Shown here: piece by piece, positions 9,803 through 21,000 of the stretch
How the letters are laid out: each line of letters begins with the position of its first letter
Numbering within the stretch: the stretch's first letter is position 1
Source: Amoebophrya sp. A120
Taxonomy: Eukaryota > Sar > Dinophyceae > Syndiniales > Amoebophryaceae
NCBI GenBank assembly: GCA_905178155.1
Contig: CAJINV010000010.1
Location: 583,851-647,850, forward strand
Direction of reading: 5' to 3'
DNA: 64,000 nt
Position numbers and translations under genes: made by a program
Notes under the pieces: generated by a model
The model's database searches: none
Told to the model about the DNA's origin: nothing
Seen by the model: only the letters and a program-made list of their open reading frames with translations

Positions 9803-10777
9803 GGTCTCGGTCGGTGGTCGTCCGATGGTCTCTTTTCTTCCTAGAGTAGTACTGGAATCTACTCGCCGTGAAGACCACAAAGACTTTGAACGGTCGTGGG
9901 GGGTTCTCAGGGTTTCATCTCTTGCTCGTCGTCAGTACGATACTACTTGATCAAAGTTATACTGTGAGTGTGATGGATATAATCTTCCAAATCGCTGAGA
10001 CCTGCAACTTGTGATCCTCGGGAAGACGGTAAAGAATGATCTCTTGCAGGAGTTCATCTTTTGGTACAAAGATTTTTCTGCTTAAAAAAATTATTCAAAA
10101 GCGAATTTGATCTCATACCAGAACCAGGTGATGTGCCCTTTTTGCATGAATACTTTAGCACTTTCTCGTCGGTGCATCAGACCACTCAACTCTACTGCTT
10201 CTCTCGGTCGAGAACATCATGACATGCATCCAATGATGGGGCCCCTGGTTAAATATGCAACGAACACTGCCTCATAGATAGGTGGTCTGAGAAAATTCTG
10301 CGAACACGGTAAGACAAGCAGGGACGCGATCACAAGTAGCTGCAACAGGATTGATGTGCAGGTACTACTCCAGGCGACCTATTATCAAGGGCCCTCCAAT
10401 TCCGATTAATTTTTTCTACGCGCAGGTGGAATACTTCAATGTTTTTCTAATTTTGTACACGACGAGCAGAAGGACTGCTACAATTTTCTCTACACAACTA
10501 CATGAGTGCACGACAATTTTTTCTCAAGTATCATACAGTCAGTTGAAGTTGCATACAGATGACTACCTGCCATCTTCGGCGTATTTTGTTTTTGACAAAT
10601 CTAAACCTATCCCTCGGCCAGTTCATTGGGTTGTTGTTTTCTCCATGAAACTTTGGAATTATAACGAGCTTCGCTTTTGTGACGAGACTATATTCTTGTT
10701 ATTTTGTCATGATGAAATTGATTTCAAAATAATCGACATCTTCTGTTGGGCGAGTTAGGCGCGAATAAATAAACTTT
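9803..10777. other. Intergenic stretch, no gene supported
   Basis: This AT-rich region lies between the diverging HAAO and gene 5, so it probably holds both upstream regions. A 135-codon plus-strand frame at 10351-10758 has no recognisable features, and I do not call it. Confidence 0.45.
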
Positions 10778-10819
10778 GCTTGTTTGTACATGTAGGACGA
10801 GATAATAAAAGTGGTACAA
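10778..10819. repeat. 42-bp direct repeat, left copy
   Basis: It is identical base for base to 12882-12923. The two copies bracket about 2.06 kb of different composition. Confidence 0.92.
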
Positions 10820-12860
10820 CAACATCGGTGAAAGTGAAAGCGAAAGTGAAAGTGAAAGTGCAATGTCCGAGTCCGACCTGGGGATAAGGAGGACAAAGGG
10901 TTTAAGACAAGAACCTATGTGGAGCGGTAAGAAACAAGAGAGCTATGCCATCGGCTTTGTATCGTCGTGTCTCTGTCTTCCCGAATACCGAAGTAGTTCA
11001 ACAGAAACACAACAACGAAAGGCAGGGCACGGAGTCTCAGGCTCTTCCTCTTCCCTGCTTAAGGTATGGGTAAAAAACCGAAAGCAGGGAATGTTCGCAC
11101 CGACGAGCCGGCTAGGAAAACTCGGGCACTGCTAGGCAAGTAGGTGATCCATTTTCGCAGGCGGTTTCTCCCTCCGGCGGTTCCTACGTCGATTTTGGAC
11201 CACTACAGTCCGATTTGGGAGTCAACAGGGTGCTGGGATCCAGACTTGAAGCATGCAGACGGTTTTCCAGTGAAGCGGCAACGGGGGGTGGGCCTCGCAT
11301 GCAAGGTCATGACATGTCAAAAGTGAATAGATTCCAGAACTGACTGCCGTGAAAAATATCAGCAGCCACGCACTAACTCCGACCTGAAGCCCGTCAGCGC
11401 TACTCAACAGTCAAGGGCAACGGGCTGCATGGTTTCGCCCGTTCGCTTTGGTTGGACAAGGTTTGCTACAAGATGAAGAAAAGGGGCACACGATAGATCA
11501 AGACCGGGCAATGCAAAGACGAGATCGGACGCACGACATCCCCCCGAAGAAAGCAATAATCATTCCCACTCCTAGCTTTGTCGCCTGTTTTGAGCCGGGT
11601 GGCCCATGGGGGCATGCAAGAAAAAAAGGAAGGACGAACCGCGCCAAGGTCCTCTGAACAATGAAAAGGCTGACAAGATTGCTCGGGGATCCAAACAAAA
11701 AGGCAAACAATCCCACGCCTGGCGGGCGGACTCCTGACAAAAATACAGGAAAGACACTGACGAGTCTCTGTCTGCAGCCAAGGACGCCATGCAAGTAGTT
11801 CGGGGGGGTCGCAAGCTGTGCCAACATAACAAAACGGCACGGCAGTCAGGTCTGGCACTGGAAAACGACCAAGACAAAACCCACCATCACAAGATGGAAA
11901 GGAAACATGCAAAATACGGCCGGCCTGCGAATTACGATTAGCACCGTCGTCCATTGCTAATCGTAATTCGTGATCAAGCGGCGAATGAGGGTGGGGTAGA
12001 GCCACGGGGCTACCGGATGAGACCGGGGCTTCCGGGTGCAGGCACGGAGACACACCTGCGGGGCGACCGAACAGAACACAGCAAAATATAGGGGAAGGGG
12101 CTTCGCCGTTGGGTACTTCCTGAAGTGGGGAGGGGCTACAGGCTAGAAACGTTAAAAGTCAGGGGCTTGGGCGGCTAAGATGCTACAGATCTCTATTGGC
12201 TAACTATGTGCGTGTTGGCACGCGCGGCCCGTTCTATCTAACAAAAAAAGGAAGGAAAATGACCCAAGCACATACGCAGAGCAGGCGCGGGGGGGTGTAC
12301 GACATCACTATGCTATTCCATTCGCGCGCACATAGAGGCCTGCGCCTGGCGCGCTGCATTCACCAAACGGGCGCAGCAGTGGCAAGGCGTCCGAAAGCTC
12401 GGACCAGAAGGAAAACGAAGCACGCGGCTACGGAAAGATGCAAACTGTGCCTGTGCCACGCAGACATGACCACGAGCCGCCCAGATGCATAACCCACTGC
12501 GTAAACCTGCAAGGACTCGACTTTTAGCTGTAAATTGCGGCCAGGGGTGTGCCGTTTGGGACAGTTAAGACGGGCCCCGCGCCTGCCCTTGTGGTTGTGT
12601 TCATGTTCGGTCCAGCGCAACGGGTGGGGGGGGGGATTGGTATGGGTAGGCGGGCAATGGTCCATCGTAATTCTTGGAAAAAAACATGACCGAGCAGCAG
12701 ATGATACACAGAGGGCAGAAAGGGCCTCGCGAGGGTGCAGGTGGGATTCACGAAGTTGATCAAAGATCATCTCTGGCATCATCTAGAAGGACCGGGTCGC
12801 AGAAATTAAAACTCAAAAGCATGCCTTGTGGTGCACCTGTTGTTCAGTTTTGTCAGATAC
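10820..12860. other. Segment bounded by 42-bp direct repeats, no gene recognised
   Basis: This stretch is richer in GC than its surroundings. Its open frames, including a 195-codon minus-strand frame at 11466-12053, show no family features. It contains a perfect 16-bp hairpin. It has no reverse transcriptase or transposase that I can see. Confidence 0.5.
11928..11970. repeat. Perfect 16-bp hairpin
   Basis: CGAATTACGATTAGCA (11928-11943) is mirrored by TGCTAATCGTAATTCG (11955-11970) around an 11-base loop. Confidence 0.85.
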
Positions 12861-14021
12861 GCTTGTTTGTACATGTAGGACGCTTGTTTGTACATGTAGG
12901 ACGAGATAATAAAAGTGGTACAAACATACGAAAAAAACAGTACTACACCCCTGTGCAAATTTGCCATGCAAAACCGGCATTCTTTCTGATGCTTGCATTG
13001 CCGTTCGAGATGCTATACAAATGAGGGGGAGGGGGAGCTGGGCACTGTTATACAAACGTGCCCGTCGACGGAAAATGTTTCTGTCCCGTGAGCGGTGCGC
13101 AGCTGGAAGTGGAAGAAGTGCAGAAGCCGGGTGGAACTGCAGCTCCTCCTGGGCAACATCGTCAACAATTGCTTCTGCAGAACAACATGAAGCAGGATCA
13201 TGCTGTGGAGGTTTTGCACATGCGGAACAAATTTCTCTCTTCTTGGCCGAACTCCCACTCCCAAGCCACGCAAGATGAAGTAGCTGCCCAGGAGCAGCAG
13301 GCCGCTGCCAGCAACGGTGACGACGAAGGGGATGCAGCTCCACACGAAGACGAGATCCATGTGATGCCCGTTATGCTTTCCAACACGGCACTGAAGCAGT
13401 TTTCGGAGCTTTGGAACGACCAGAACGGTGGATCTTCCGTTTTCTCCCAAATGAATCCGGGGGATGATCAACAAGCAGGAGGACTGCAAGGAAAACCAGG
13501 ATTCCCGGCCGCTTTTATGTGCAAGGACGCTAGAAATATTTCCACATCTGGTACGAAAACTTCTGGCACGGCACATGTTGAAGTCGACGTTCTGTGCGAG
13601 TACCCGGTGCTCGCAGTGGTGAAAGACGCGCACACGGGCGAAAACACCTTACGGATTGCAAATCTGTCTGGGTCGGGAAACTTGTGATGCTGGTTGAACG
13701 ATCATGCGGACACGCGCATGACAGATTTTTTACTTGCTAGGTGTTGCCCATTCTGCATGCCAAACTGTGTTTCTGCATGACATAAAAATGGGGCGTTTAT
13801 TAGGTAACGTGCATGACACATTTGAGAGGCATGCTGGTCGAGCATGACAAACCTTGCGCTCTTCCAGATCCAGACATATTTGCAATGCATACACCTCTGT
13901 CTCCTACAACTTCGAGCCGGCGTACTATGTGGACGAGACGGCGGGTACATACATACACATCGGTCTTCGAACCTTCAAAAAGGTTTACAAACATACGTCG
14001 TCAGGGTGGGGTATTAAATAG
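12686..14021 (+). CDS. Gene 5: hypothetical protein, the only plus-strand gene
   Basis: Exons are about 12686-12925, 13053-13649 and 13892-14021, giving roughly 320 residues. The start is uncertain: ATG 12686 is in frame, but the frame enters from the odd segment at 10.8-12.9 kb, and a TTTTGTCAG acceptor near 12856 could mark a real exon start. The heptad LFVHVGR occurs twice in a row because 21 bases are duplicated (12861-12881 and 12882-12902). A VDGKCFCPVSGAQLEVEE segment follows, then an acidic Gln-rich region, then a tail with GTYIHIGLRTFKKVYK. Both introners, once removed, keep the frame. It converges on gene 6, with about 100 bases between the stops. I do not recognise the family. Confidence 0.7.
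12861..12881 (+). repeat. 21-bp partial third copy of the direct repeat
   Basis: It is identical to the first 21 bases of the repeat and abuts the right copy, so the protein gains one extra LFVHVGR. Confidence 0.9.
12882..12923 (+). repeat. 42-bp direct repeat, right copy, coding
   Basis: It encodes LFVHVGRDNKSGT within gene 5. The left copy at 10778 can encode the same peptide but is followed by a stop. Confidence 0.92.
12926..13052. mobile_element. Short introner derivative, family J, gene 5 intron 1
   Basis: CAAAC flanks both ends. Only the right half of the J element is present (127 bp). The left arm is gone, so the terminal hairpin cannot form, yet removal still leaves the frame open. 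Confidence 0.75.
13650..13891. mobile_element. Introner, family A, gene 5 intron 2
   Basis: CACCT flanks it. Excision joins HTGENT to SVSYNFEP. The left end reads TAC instead of TAT. Confidence 0.92.
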
Positions 14022-14117
14022 CGACTGTTCTCTACCTCTGAGACCAGGAGGAGTTTTTGAATATATTTGCGCAAGAAGACTACATTGCTCCTTCCTAATC
14101 ATGCCCTTTGCTCACCT

Positions 14118-16376
14118 TCAACATTTCTTCTTCGCTAGTAGGTACCTCCCTTCTGTTTCATTTCCTCCTCGTTTTTGTGGATTTTTTATTGCGAGGAAAA
14201 ATCTCCCCCCCCCATATCAACCCGGGACACTTCTGAAAATTTGTGATGCTGTTTTGTGACGTCTCTGTATTGCAAGAAGGCAAATCGAAAAACCCCGCCG
14301 CGTTCTGCAGGGACTTTGTAACGCTGTATGGCCTACAGAGGACGCGACTGCCTTGCTAGGCGCCTACACCGAAACGCGCTTACTCAGGCTCTCTATCTGC
14401 CTGCAGTCCTCTACTGCAAGACAAAACCGATTTGTGTACACAAATTCCGCATCACAGATTTCCATGTCGATATAATGGGGTGGGGGGATGTTTCCTTTTG
14501 ATATTTTCCTGCGCTCCCGTTCCACCTCCAGCAGCCGGTTGAGGTCTAAACTTTGCGCCTCCAAGAGCTCATCCACCGACTTCGCAGCCGTTTCCGTTTT
14601 CGTCTCTGTATCGATTGCAAACACGGCAGCATAGAATTGTCCGTAAATTTTAGATAAACCGGCGAAGTAGATGGTGCCCCAAGCCCTCCAAGTCCTATCT
14701 CTCATAAACTTTTTCTATTCGTACTCTTCATGGTACCTTTTTCATGTGGCCGGCAATGTAACATCGTGCGTACAGAAAAATATCGCGCACGCAACTTTTG
14801 CAAGACTACTTTTTTTGCAAGAACACTGATTTGAAACTGCCAGTCTTCGCATTCGATACATTACGGTAGAAAGCAGCGATTTCAGCTTTTCCTGCTGTCG
14901 CTGTTTTGCGGCGGCCTTCCGCTCCTCGAGGGTTTCTTGCTTCAAACCACTTTGTATCAGAATGAAACAACCCCCCTCCCCATATCAAAACGAAGTTTGT
15001 GATGCTGGATTTGCGTACACACACAAATCAAATTTGTCTTGCTGGCGAGGAATGCAGGCCCATGCTAAGCCTGACGCGCCAGGTTTTGGCCTAGGCGCTT
15101 AGCATGGCAGACGTCTATGCTGTAGGTGCAACAGCATGACAAAGCACCTGTAGAATGCGGCGGAGCCTGTGGAGTTGCCTTCATGCAAGACAGAGGCGAT
15201 TTGTGGTCACAAATCAGCAACGCAAATTTTCGAAAACGTGCCTTGGCAATATGGGGAGGGGGGATTTTTCCTTTTGATACTTTGCTCCACGACCCCTGCG
15301 GCGGCGGGGTCTGTGTCTCTGGATTCTGTGTCCACCTGCGGGTGGAGATCATCGGCCTGGTCTCGCCCTGACCCTCCGGCTGATGTCGCAGACGAGGACT
15401 TTCTGCCGCGCGTATCAAATGCAAATATGTCTGGGTCTGAATGAAATTTGTGATGCTAAGTGGCGAGTGTTGAGCATGACACTCCTGAATGCAGACGGGC
15501 ATGAAAAATTCTGAGGACGCTTCCTCATGCGTAGTGCGCAGAGCATACTGTGCTTTTGCCTGACATCAAGACAGAGCTCGTTTTGTTTGTTGATGGTCAT
15601 GCAATACAGAAACAGATTTTACATCAATCCGAATCTTCCAAGACACGCAAGTATAGAGCTTCCTCTTTTCGAGACTCAGACATACTCGCAATTCATAGCG
15701 CGTGGCTTTGTCTTGTTCCACCGTGCCCTTCTCTAGCAGCACGTCGCTGATGGTGTGAACTGCAAAAGTATCGCACTCGGATAAAAAAATGCATTACAAA
15801 TTTTCTCAGCATGAGAGATAAAATTTGCTATGCTGATTTACCTTCAGAACAAGATTTGTATATGCATGATCGCGATACGAGTACGATACTTTTGCACAGG
15901 ATAGATGGTATCTTGCACGGATTTCCGTCGCTTCTCCGTTGTCTCCCGGGTGGCTTTCGCGGAAGCGGCAAGCCTATCAAGTGCAAAAATAACTGGGTCT
16001 GGAAACTTGTAATGCTAAAAGTGGATGATAGCTGGACTGCAATACGCAGCCAAGCATGACAAATTTTTAAGCTGCTATGTGTTGTGTATTCCGCATGAGA
16101 AACTGCGTTTTTGCATGACAGATAGGAGAGCCTTTTCGTGCCCATGCATCAGAGATTCTAGCGTCATGTCAGACAGGCATGACAAATGCAAGAATCTTCC
16201 AGACCCAGACACTTTTGAATTTGATAAAGCCCCTGCAGCAGCACCGCCCGCTTCACGGCGTGCCGAAAGAGCTGACCTAAAAAGTTTTAGATTTTCATCT
16301 TCTGTGAAGACCCTGCAGTAGCATAGCTATTGCTTGTTTCTGTTCCTGTTCCTCAATCTCAACTAGTAGTATCTCC
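14118..16376 (-). CDS. Gene 6: Lys/Glu/Arg-rich helical protein
   Basis: The exon chain is open across five introners: EEQEQKQAIAMLLQ, then LFRHAVKRAVLLQGLAASAK, then KATRETTEKRRKSVQDTISD, a Ser/Gly/Asp-rich stretch, and ETLEERKAAAKQRQQEKLK. A further exon has GTIYFAGLSKIYGQFYAAVF and DELLEAQSLDLNRLLEVERE, and the protein ends in a basic tail ending KKKC. The stop is at 14118. Two joins are not settled: one near 16320, and one between about 14700 and 14870, where a degraded element seems to lie. The protein is probably largely helical. It may continue upstream into 16578-17698 as one gene, but no in-frame ordinary splice between them is obvious. Confidence 0.6.
14187..14503. mobile_element. 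Introner, family B, gene 6
   Basis: The flanks are TTTTT and TTTTC. It is the last intron before the basic tail, joining VERERRK to NPQKR. Confidence 0.75.
14955..15279. mobile_element. Introner, family B, gene 6
   Basis: CTTTG is the flanking repeat. Excision joins AAAGVVEQ to SGLKQETLEE. Confidence 0.9.
15413..15697. mobile_element. Introner, family A (diverged arms), gene 6
   Basis: GCGCG flanks it. The right arm reads GAGACTCAGACATACTCGC, clearly drifted. The join is DKATR to GRKSSS. Confidence 0.85.
15755..15903. mobile_element. Introner, family C, gene 6
   Basis: The flanking repeat is GATGGT, 6 bp. The left end has lost TAT. The join is VQDTI to SDVLLEK. Confidence 0.82.
15975..16226. 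mobile_element. Introner, family A, gene 6
   Basis: AAGCC is the repeat. The join is VLLQGL to AASAKAT. Confidence 0.88.
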
Positions 16377-16577
16377 CTGGGATCACGTGCTTACTGTCCT
16401 CCAGTTCGCTAAATTAATATGATCGTCGTCATAATAGTGCAGCAACTCAAGAAGTCTATACATCGAGATCGCTAGTTGATATCCGTATCAACGATGATAA
16501 AAGTAAAACAGCAAGTAACCCGTGAAACATTTTCATCAAATTGTCCGTTTTCGTAAAATAGTTCAACTTCAAACTAC

Positions 16578-17698
16578 CTTGTGTGATTTTTTTTTCCTCG
16601 CAGTAGTGCTCCAGCTTCAGGTTCTTCCGAAGTCGCACGAACTCCTTGCGGGTCATGGGATTCAGGTGCTCACAAAACTCGTATGGATTGCAAATATGTC
16701 TGGGTCTGGAAACTTGTAATGCTGAAAGTGAATGGTAGACGCACTGCAATATTACGCAGCTACGCATGACAAATTTTTTGACTCCTATGTCTTACGTATT
16801 TCGCATGCCATGGCAAGCTGCGTTTTTGCATGACAGGCAAGAGGGCATTTTCGTGCCTATGCAACACAGATTCGCGAGTCATGCCAGACAAGCATCACAA
16901 ACTTGCATTCTTCCAGACCCAGACATTTTTGCATTTGATAACTCGTGAAAGTACACCATGAAAAACTCCATTTGCTCGTCGTTTTCGGCCAAAAAATTCC
17001 ACTCCTGGATCCGCGTTTCGTTTGGTGGAGGTGGGTATGCAGATTTACGACAAGTACTGCCTCGTGGTCTGGGCCTAGCGCATTAACGACAGTGGAACGG
17101 CCGCATGTACAACTAAAACGGCTTCTTTCATCGCACTAATTTTCCTACAAAGTTCATTCGTCGTCTGCCAGGTTTCGCTGCGAGTGAAAGCGACAGTGCG
17201 TTGTGTCTCAATTGTCCAATAAGTTATGCAATTATAAATTCAGCATAACAAGTTTCAAAGCCGCCGCCGCCAGACGAGGACGCTTTGTTTTCCAGTGGAT
17301 AGTTGGTAGTTGTCATCCACGTCGCCATGGTTTTGGTACACGAAAACCGATATCAAATGCAAATATGTCTGGGTCTGGATTTGTGACGCAGGACTTCAAG
17401 GACAACAAGATCTGTAATGCATAAATACCATTGGCCAGGTTTTTTGTCGTGCTGGAAGATGGCAGTGTGTAATGCTAAACACGAATGAATCCGCAAGGAG
17501 CCGAGGGAAATTTCTCATGCTGTTATGCCGTACAAGCAGCAAGTTTGCAATGCAAGTATCAGCAACACAAGTTGCCAGACCCAGACATTTTTGCATTTGA
17601 TAAGCGAGAAGGCCAGCCACGGATATCGACGAGGAAAAAGCGAAAGTCCTTGTTTGTACTACACGGAAAAAATGAGAATAGGCAAACGATGATCGCAT
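16578..17698 (-). CDS. N-terminal coding region, possible 5' half of gene 6
   Basis: An ATG at 17698 opens MRSSFAYSHFFRVVQTRTFA, rich in Arg, Ser and aromatic residues and without acids, which resembles a mitochondrial presequence. After the introner at 17351 the continuing frame is ambiguous: this frame soon stops, while the other two frames also look protein-like. A firmer exon pair lies at about 17050-16941 and 16681-16578, reading NETRIQEWNFLAENDEQMEF, then VYFHEFCEHLNPMTRKEFVR. It ends at a plausible donor, CAAG|GTAGTTTG. The function is unknown, and the exon structure before 17050 is not resolved. Confidence 0.42.
16682..16940. mobile_element. Introner, family A, 5' region of gene 6
   Basis: ACTCG flanks it. 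Excision gives YFHEF-CEHLNPM in frame. Confidence 0.9.
17351..17602. mobile_element. Introner, family A, 5' region of gene 6
   Basis: The flanks are ACCGA and AGCGA, one mismatch. Arms are intact. The frame it interrupts is not certain. Confidence 0.82.
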
Positions 17699-18085
17699 TC
17701 TCCTGTAATGGGATCGAGCTGCCTAGAAGTACGGCCTGCTAGTCAAGAGTCTATGCTCTGATCCATGATACAACTTCTATTCATTCTCGCAACACAAGTA
17801 TGGCACACTCGCTTTTTTCTCCGGGATAGGGGAGTGGTCGATTTGGGGCGTTCGCGGTAGAGACTGGAGAGAATGAGAAGAGGAAGATTTATAGAAACAG
17901 TTTCGTCCTCCTATTCTTTTCTCTTCGACGTTTCAGCAAAGTAATATGGACATCATCAAAACAGCCAAGCATCTTCCGAAAAGCAAAATTTTTCTTTTTC
18001 TCACTACACTGCGCTCTTCTCCTTCTTCTTCTTCATCTTCATGTTGAAAAAAATAAAAGTGGAAACAAACATTTATCAAATTCAG

Positions 18086-21000
18086 TTACGTGGCTTCCTT
18101 GCCCCAGCGCAGCGAAAGGACGTCATCCAGGTAGAGTTGCGGGACCAACTTTCGCTCCTGCGTGTCGTTCTGGTCCGCGAACAAAACAGAGTTGTCCGGA
18201 CCAAACTGAATCAACCGGCGCTCGAGTAGAAGATTGTACTTGTTCTTGAGCCGCACTTTCACGTGCACGCCTTCCAGTCGCGCGCGCTTTTGTAGGTTCC
18301 GCAGGTCCATTTTGTGCTGCATCCGCTCGATGACGTACTCCTGGGTTCGCTGTTGCAACGCCAGCCGTTTCCCCTCCAGCTCCGTGAGCTCTTGCCGGTA
18401 CAAGGCTCGCTCGGCGTCAATGTACTGCAGAAACTGCAACGGCTCTTTCGCGTTCAGGTAGTCTTTCAGCTCGTTTTTCATCTTGCTGCTCAGCTCGGGA
18501 TATGAATTGCAAAGATCCCTGGATGTCTCGAAACTTGTGATGCAAGGAAGGGAATAGTGAGCACACTTTAAAAATGCGCTCCACAGCATGACAAGTTTTT
18601 CCGTGCTTCAGAGTTGATGCGTACTCCGCAAGAGAAGCTGTGTTTTTGCATGACAGACAAGAGGACCTCTTCGCGGGCACGCAATACGGAGTTCAGCGGT
18701 CACGCAATACGGAGTTCTAGCATGACAAATCTCGCAATCTCCCAGACATCCAGGGATATTTGCACTTGATACGGGAAGCACTTTCAGCACCACCTTCGCT
18801 TCCTCAATCACCTCGCTGACCTTTTCGGTCGTGAGCAAGCGGAGCTCCTGCAGCTTAATGCGCTCGTCCATGTTTGCGTGCCGGTTTTCCAAGTGCGAGA
18901 TAAATTGCAGATACTCTCGCGTTTCCTGTTCGTACGCGTCTTCTAGGTTTTTCAACAACACCAGCCACGGCACGACCAGATCGATGCCTTTCTGCAACTT
19001 TTCATCGTCGTTCAGGTTCTCTAAAAACTCCACACTGCCAGAATCGCGGACCTTGTATTGCAAGGAAAAATACCCCCTCCCCATACTGAAAAGGCATCCT
19101 TCGGAAAATTTGTGATGCAGATTTCTGGTCACAAATCATTTTTGTCTTGCAAGAAGGCAAGCGCTGAGGGATGAGCTGCATTATGGGTGCGATTTGTCAT
19201 GCTAGTTGGCCGACAGGGTAGGCATTTCCCATGCTATACAGCTAGACCCGTGCGCTCCTAAACAGCCTAAGAATCTGGCCACAATTCCTTACAGCAAGAC
19301 AGATCTCATTTGTGTACGCAAATCCAGCATCAGCAATTTCGTTTTGATATGGGGAGGGGGGATTTTTCCTTTTGATACCTTGAGCATTTTGTTTTTTTCC
19401 TCGTTCAGTTTCTGTTTCAGTATCAAATGCAAATATGTCTGGGTCTGGAAGGATGCAAACTTGTGATACTGCCTTTCGATTCTACATAAAATCTGTATTG
19501 CATAAAGAGCAAAAGAGCTCCAATTTTTGCTACGTGGAGAGGGCATTTCTCATGCGGTTTGAGCATCAGAAAGCCCTCGCAGAATCTGTGATGCTAGGGC
19601 ATGCATCACCGACATCATGGGTCAACATGCAAAATCTGCATGACAAGCTCCTGCACATTCTTCATCTAGACCCAGACGTATTTGCAGTTGATATTCAGCC
19701 GACGGACCTCCATTTCCGTCTCCACCTTTTCCCGCTTCGTTTTCTCGACGTTTTTTTGTACGTATCCTGAGTAAAAACGTCCCCACCCCAGAGTCAAGAT
19801 GGGGATTTTGCAACACAAACCTTGAAATTTTGGGAGCCACGCATGACAAATTGCAGGCTGTATTGTAATGCAGTTTAGCAAGGGAAGTCGCATTACAAAT
19901 ACATATGCTTATCCTGTTTACAGCATGACAAGTTCCAAAACGCGATCGGGAATGCCTATCATGGGGATGCGCATTACAAGTCTTCCTGTCTTAGCAAATC
20001 TGCATTACAACTCTGGTGTGGGGACGTTTTTACTCAGGATAGTACGGCCGCGTTCCGTATGCATTGCAAACACGTCTGGGTCGGGAAAGTCCTGTTGTGA
20101 ATACTCGCGTCGCAGAGTTCTTGTTGCCCCTTGTAGGGATTTCATAACAGCATATAGAAATTCAAATTTTTTTTCGAAAATTTTTCTGATGCTGTAGTAG
20201 TTACTGCGGATTGATTCGCAAATCGTGTGAAATAAAACTGTCTTGTTCCTTGCAGTACGACACAAAATCAAAACCTTGCAGCACTCCTCTCCATGCATCA
20301 CATAAGTACTACATCTTGTTCTTCAATGAAACCCGCATGACAAAAATCCACAGACCCAGATCGATATAATTTGCAATGCGTATTCCCGTCGAGCAGGTAC
20401 ATCAAATTGGTTTTCTCCCGCTCGATCTTCATTTCCATCGATTTCAGGAACTGTTTCTTCCGCGGCAAATCGCTGTGCTTCAGCTCTTCCCTTGCGAATT
20501 CGGCTTCCAGCGACAACTGGTTCAGTTGCTCGATTTTCTGCGCCGTCTGCTGCAGCTTTAGTTTCTGTGCGGAGATTTCGTTCTGATAGGCCCGCTATGC
20601 ATTGCAAATATGTCTGGGTCTGGAAACTTGTAATGCTATGAGTGAATGATAGACGCACACGCACTGCAATACGCAGCTACGCATAACAAATTTTTTGGCT
20701 GCCATGTGTTCTTACGTATTCCGCATGATAAACTGCGTTAGTGCATGATAGGCAAGAGCAGGGCCTTTTCGTACCTATGCAACACAGATTCTCGAGTCAT
20801 GCCAGACAAGCATGACAAACTTGCTTTTTTCCGGACCCAGACATATTTGCAATTCGTACCCGCGACTGCATGTGCAGCCACGCATTCGAGCCGCTGGACG
20901 AGGACGGCGCGTCGAGGGCGGTGGGAAATGATATCCCATGTAAAAACGTCCCCACACCAGAGTCAAGCTGGGGATCTCGCAACACAAATCGAGAAGTTTT

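Noticed and set aside
10351-10758. 135-codon plus-strand frame
   Set aside because: AT-rich, without recognisable features, splice context or introners. I could not separate it from chance.
10820-12881. LTR retrotransposon bounded by the 42-bp repeats
   Set aside because: 42 bp is far too short for LTRs, and no reverse transcriptase, integrase or priming site is visible.
13013-13633. 206-codon frame antisense to gene 5
   Set aside because: The plus-strand frame splices cleanly through both introners, whereas the antisense frame does not and lacks features.
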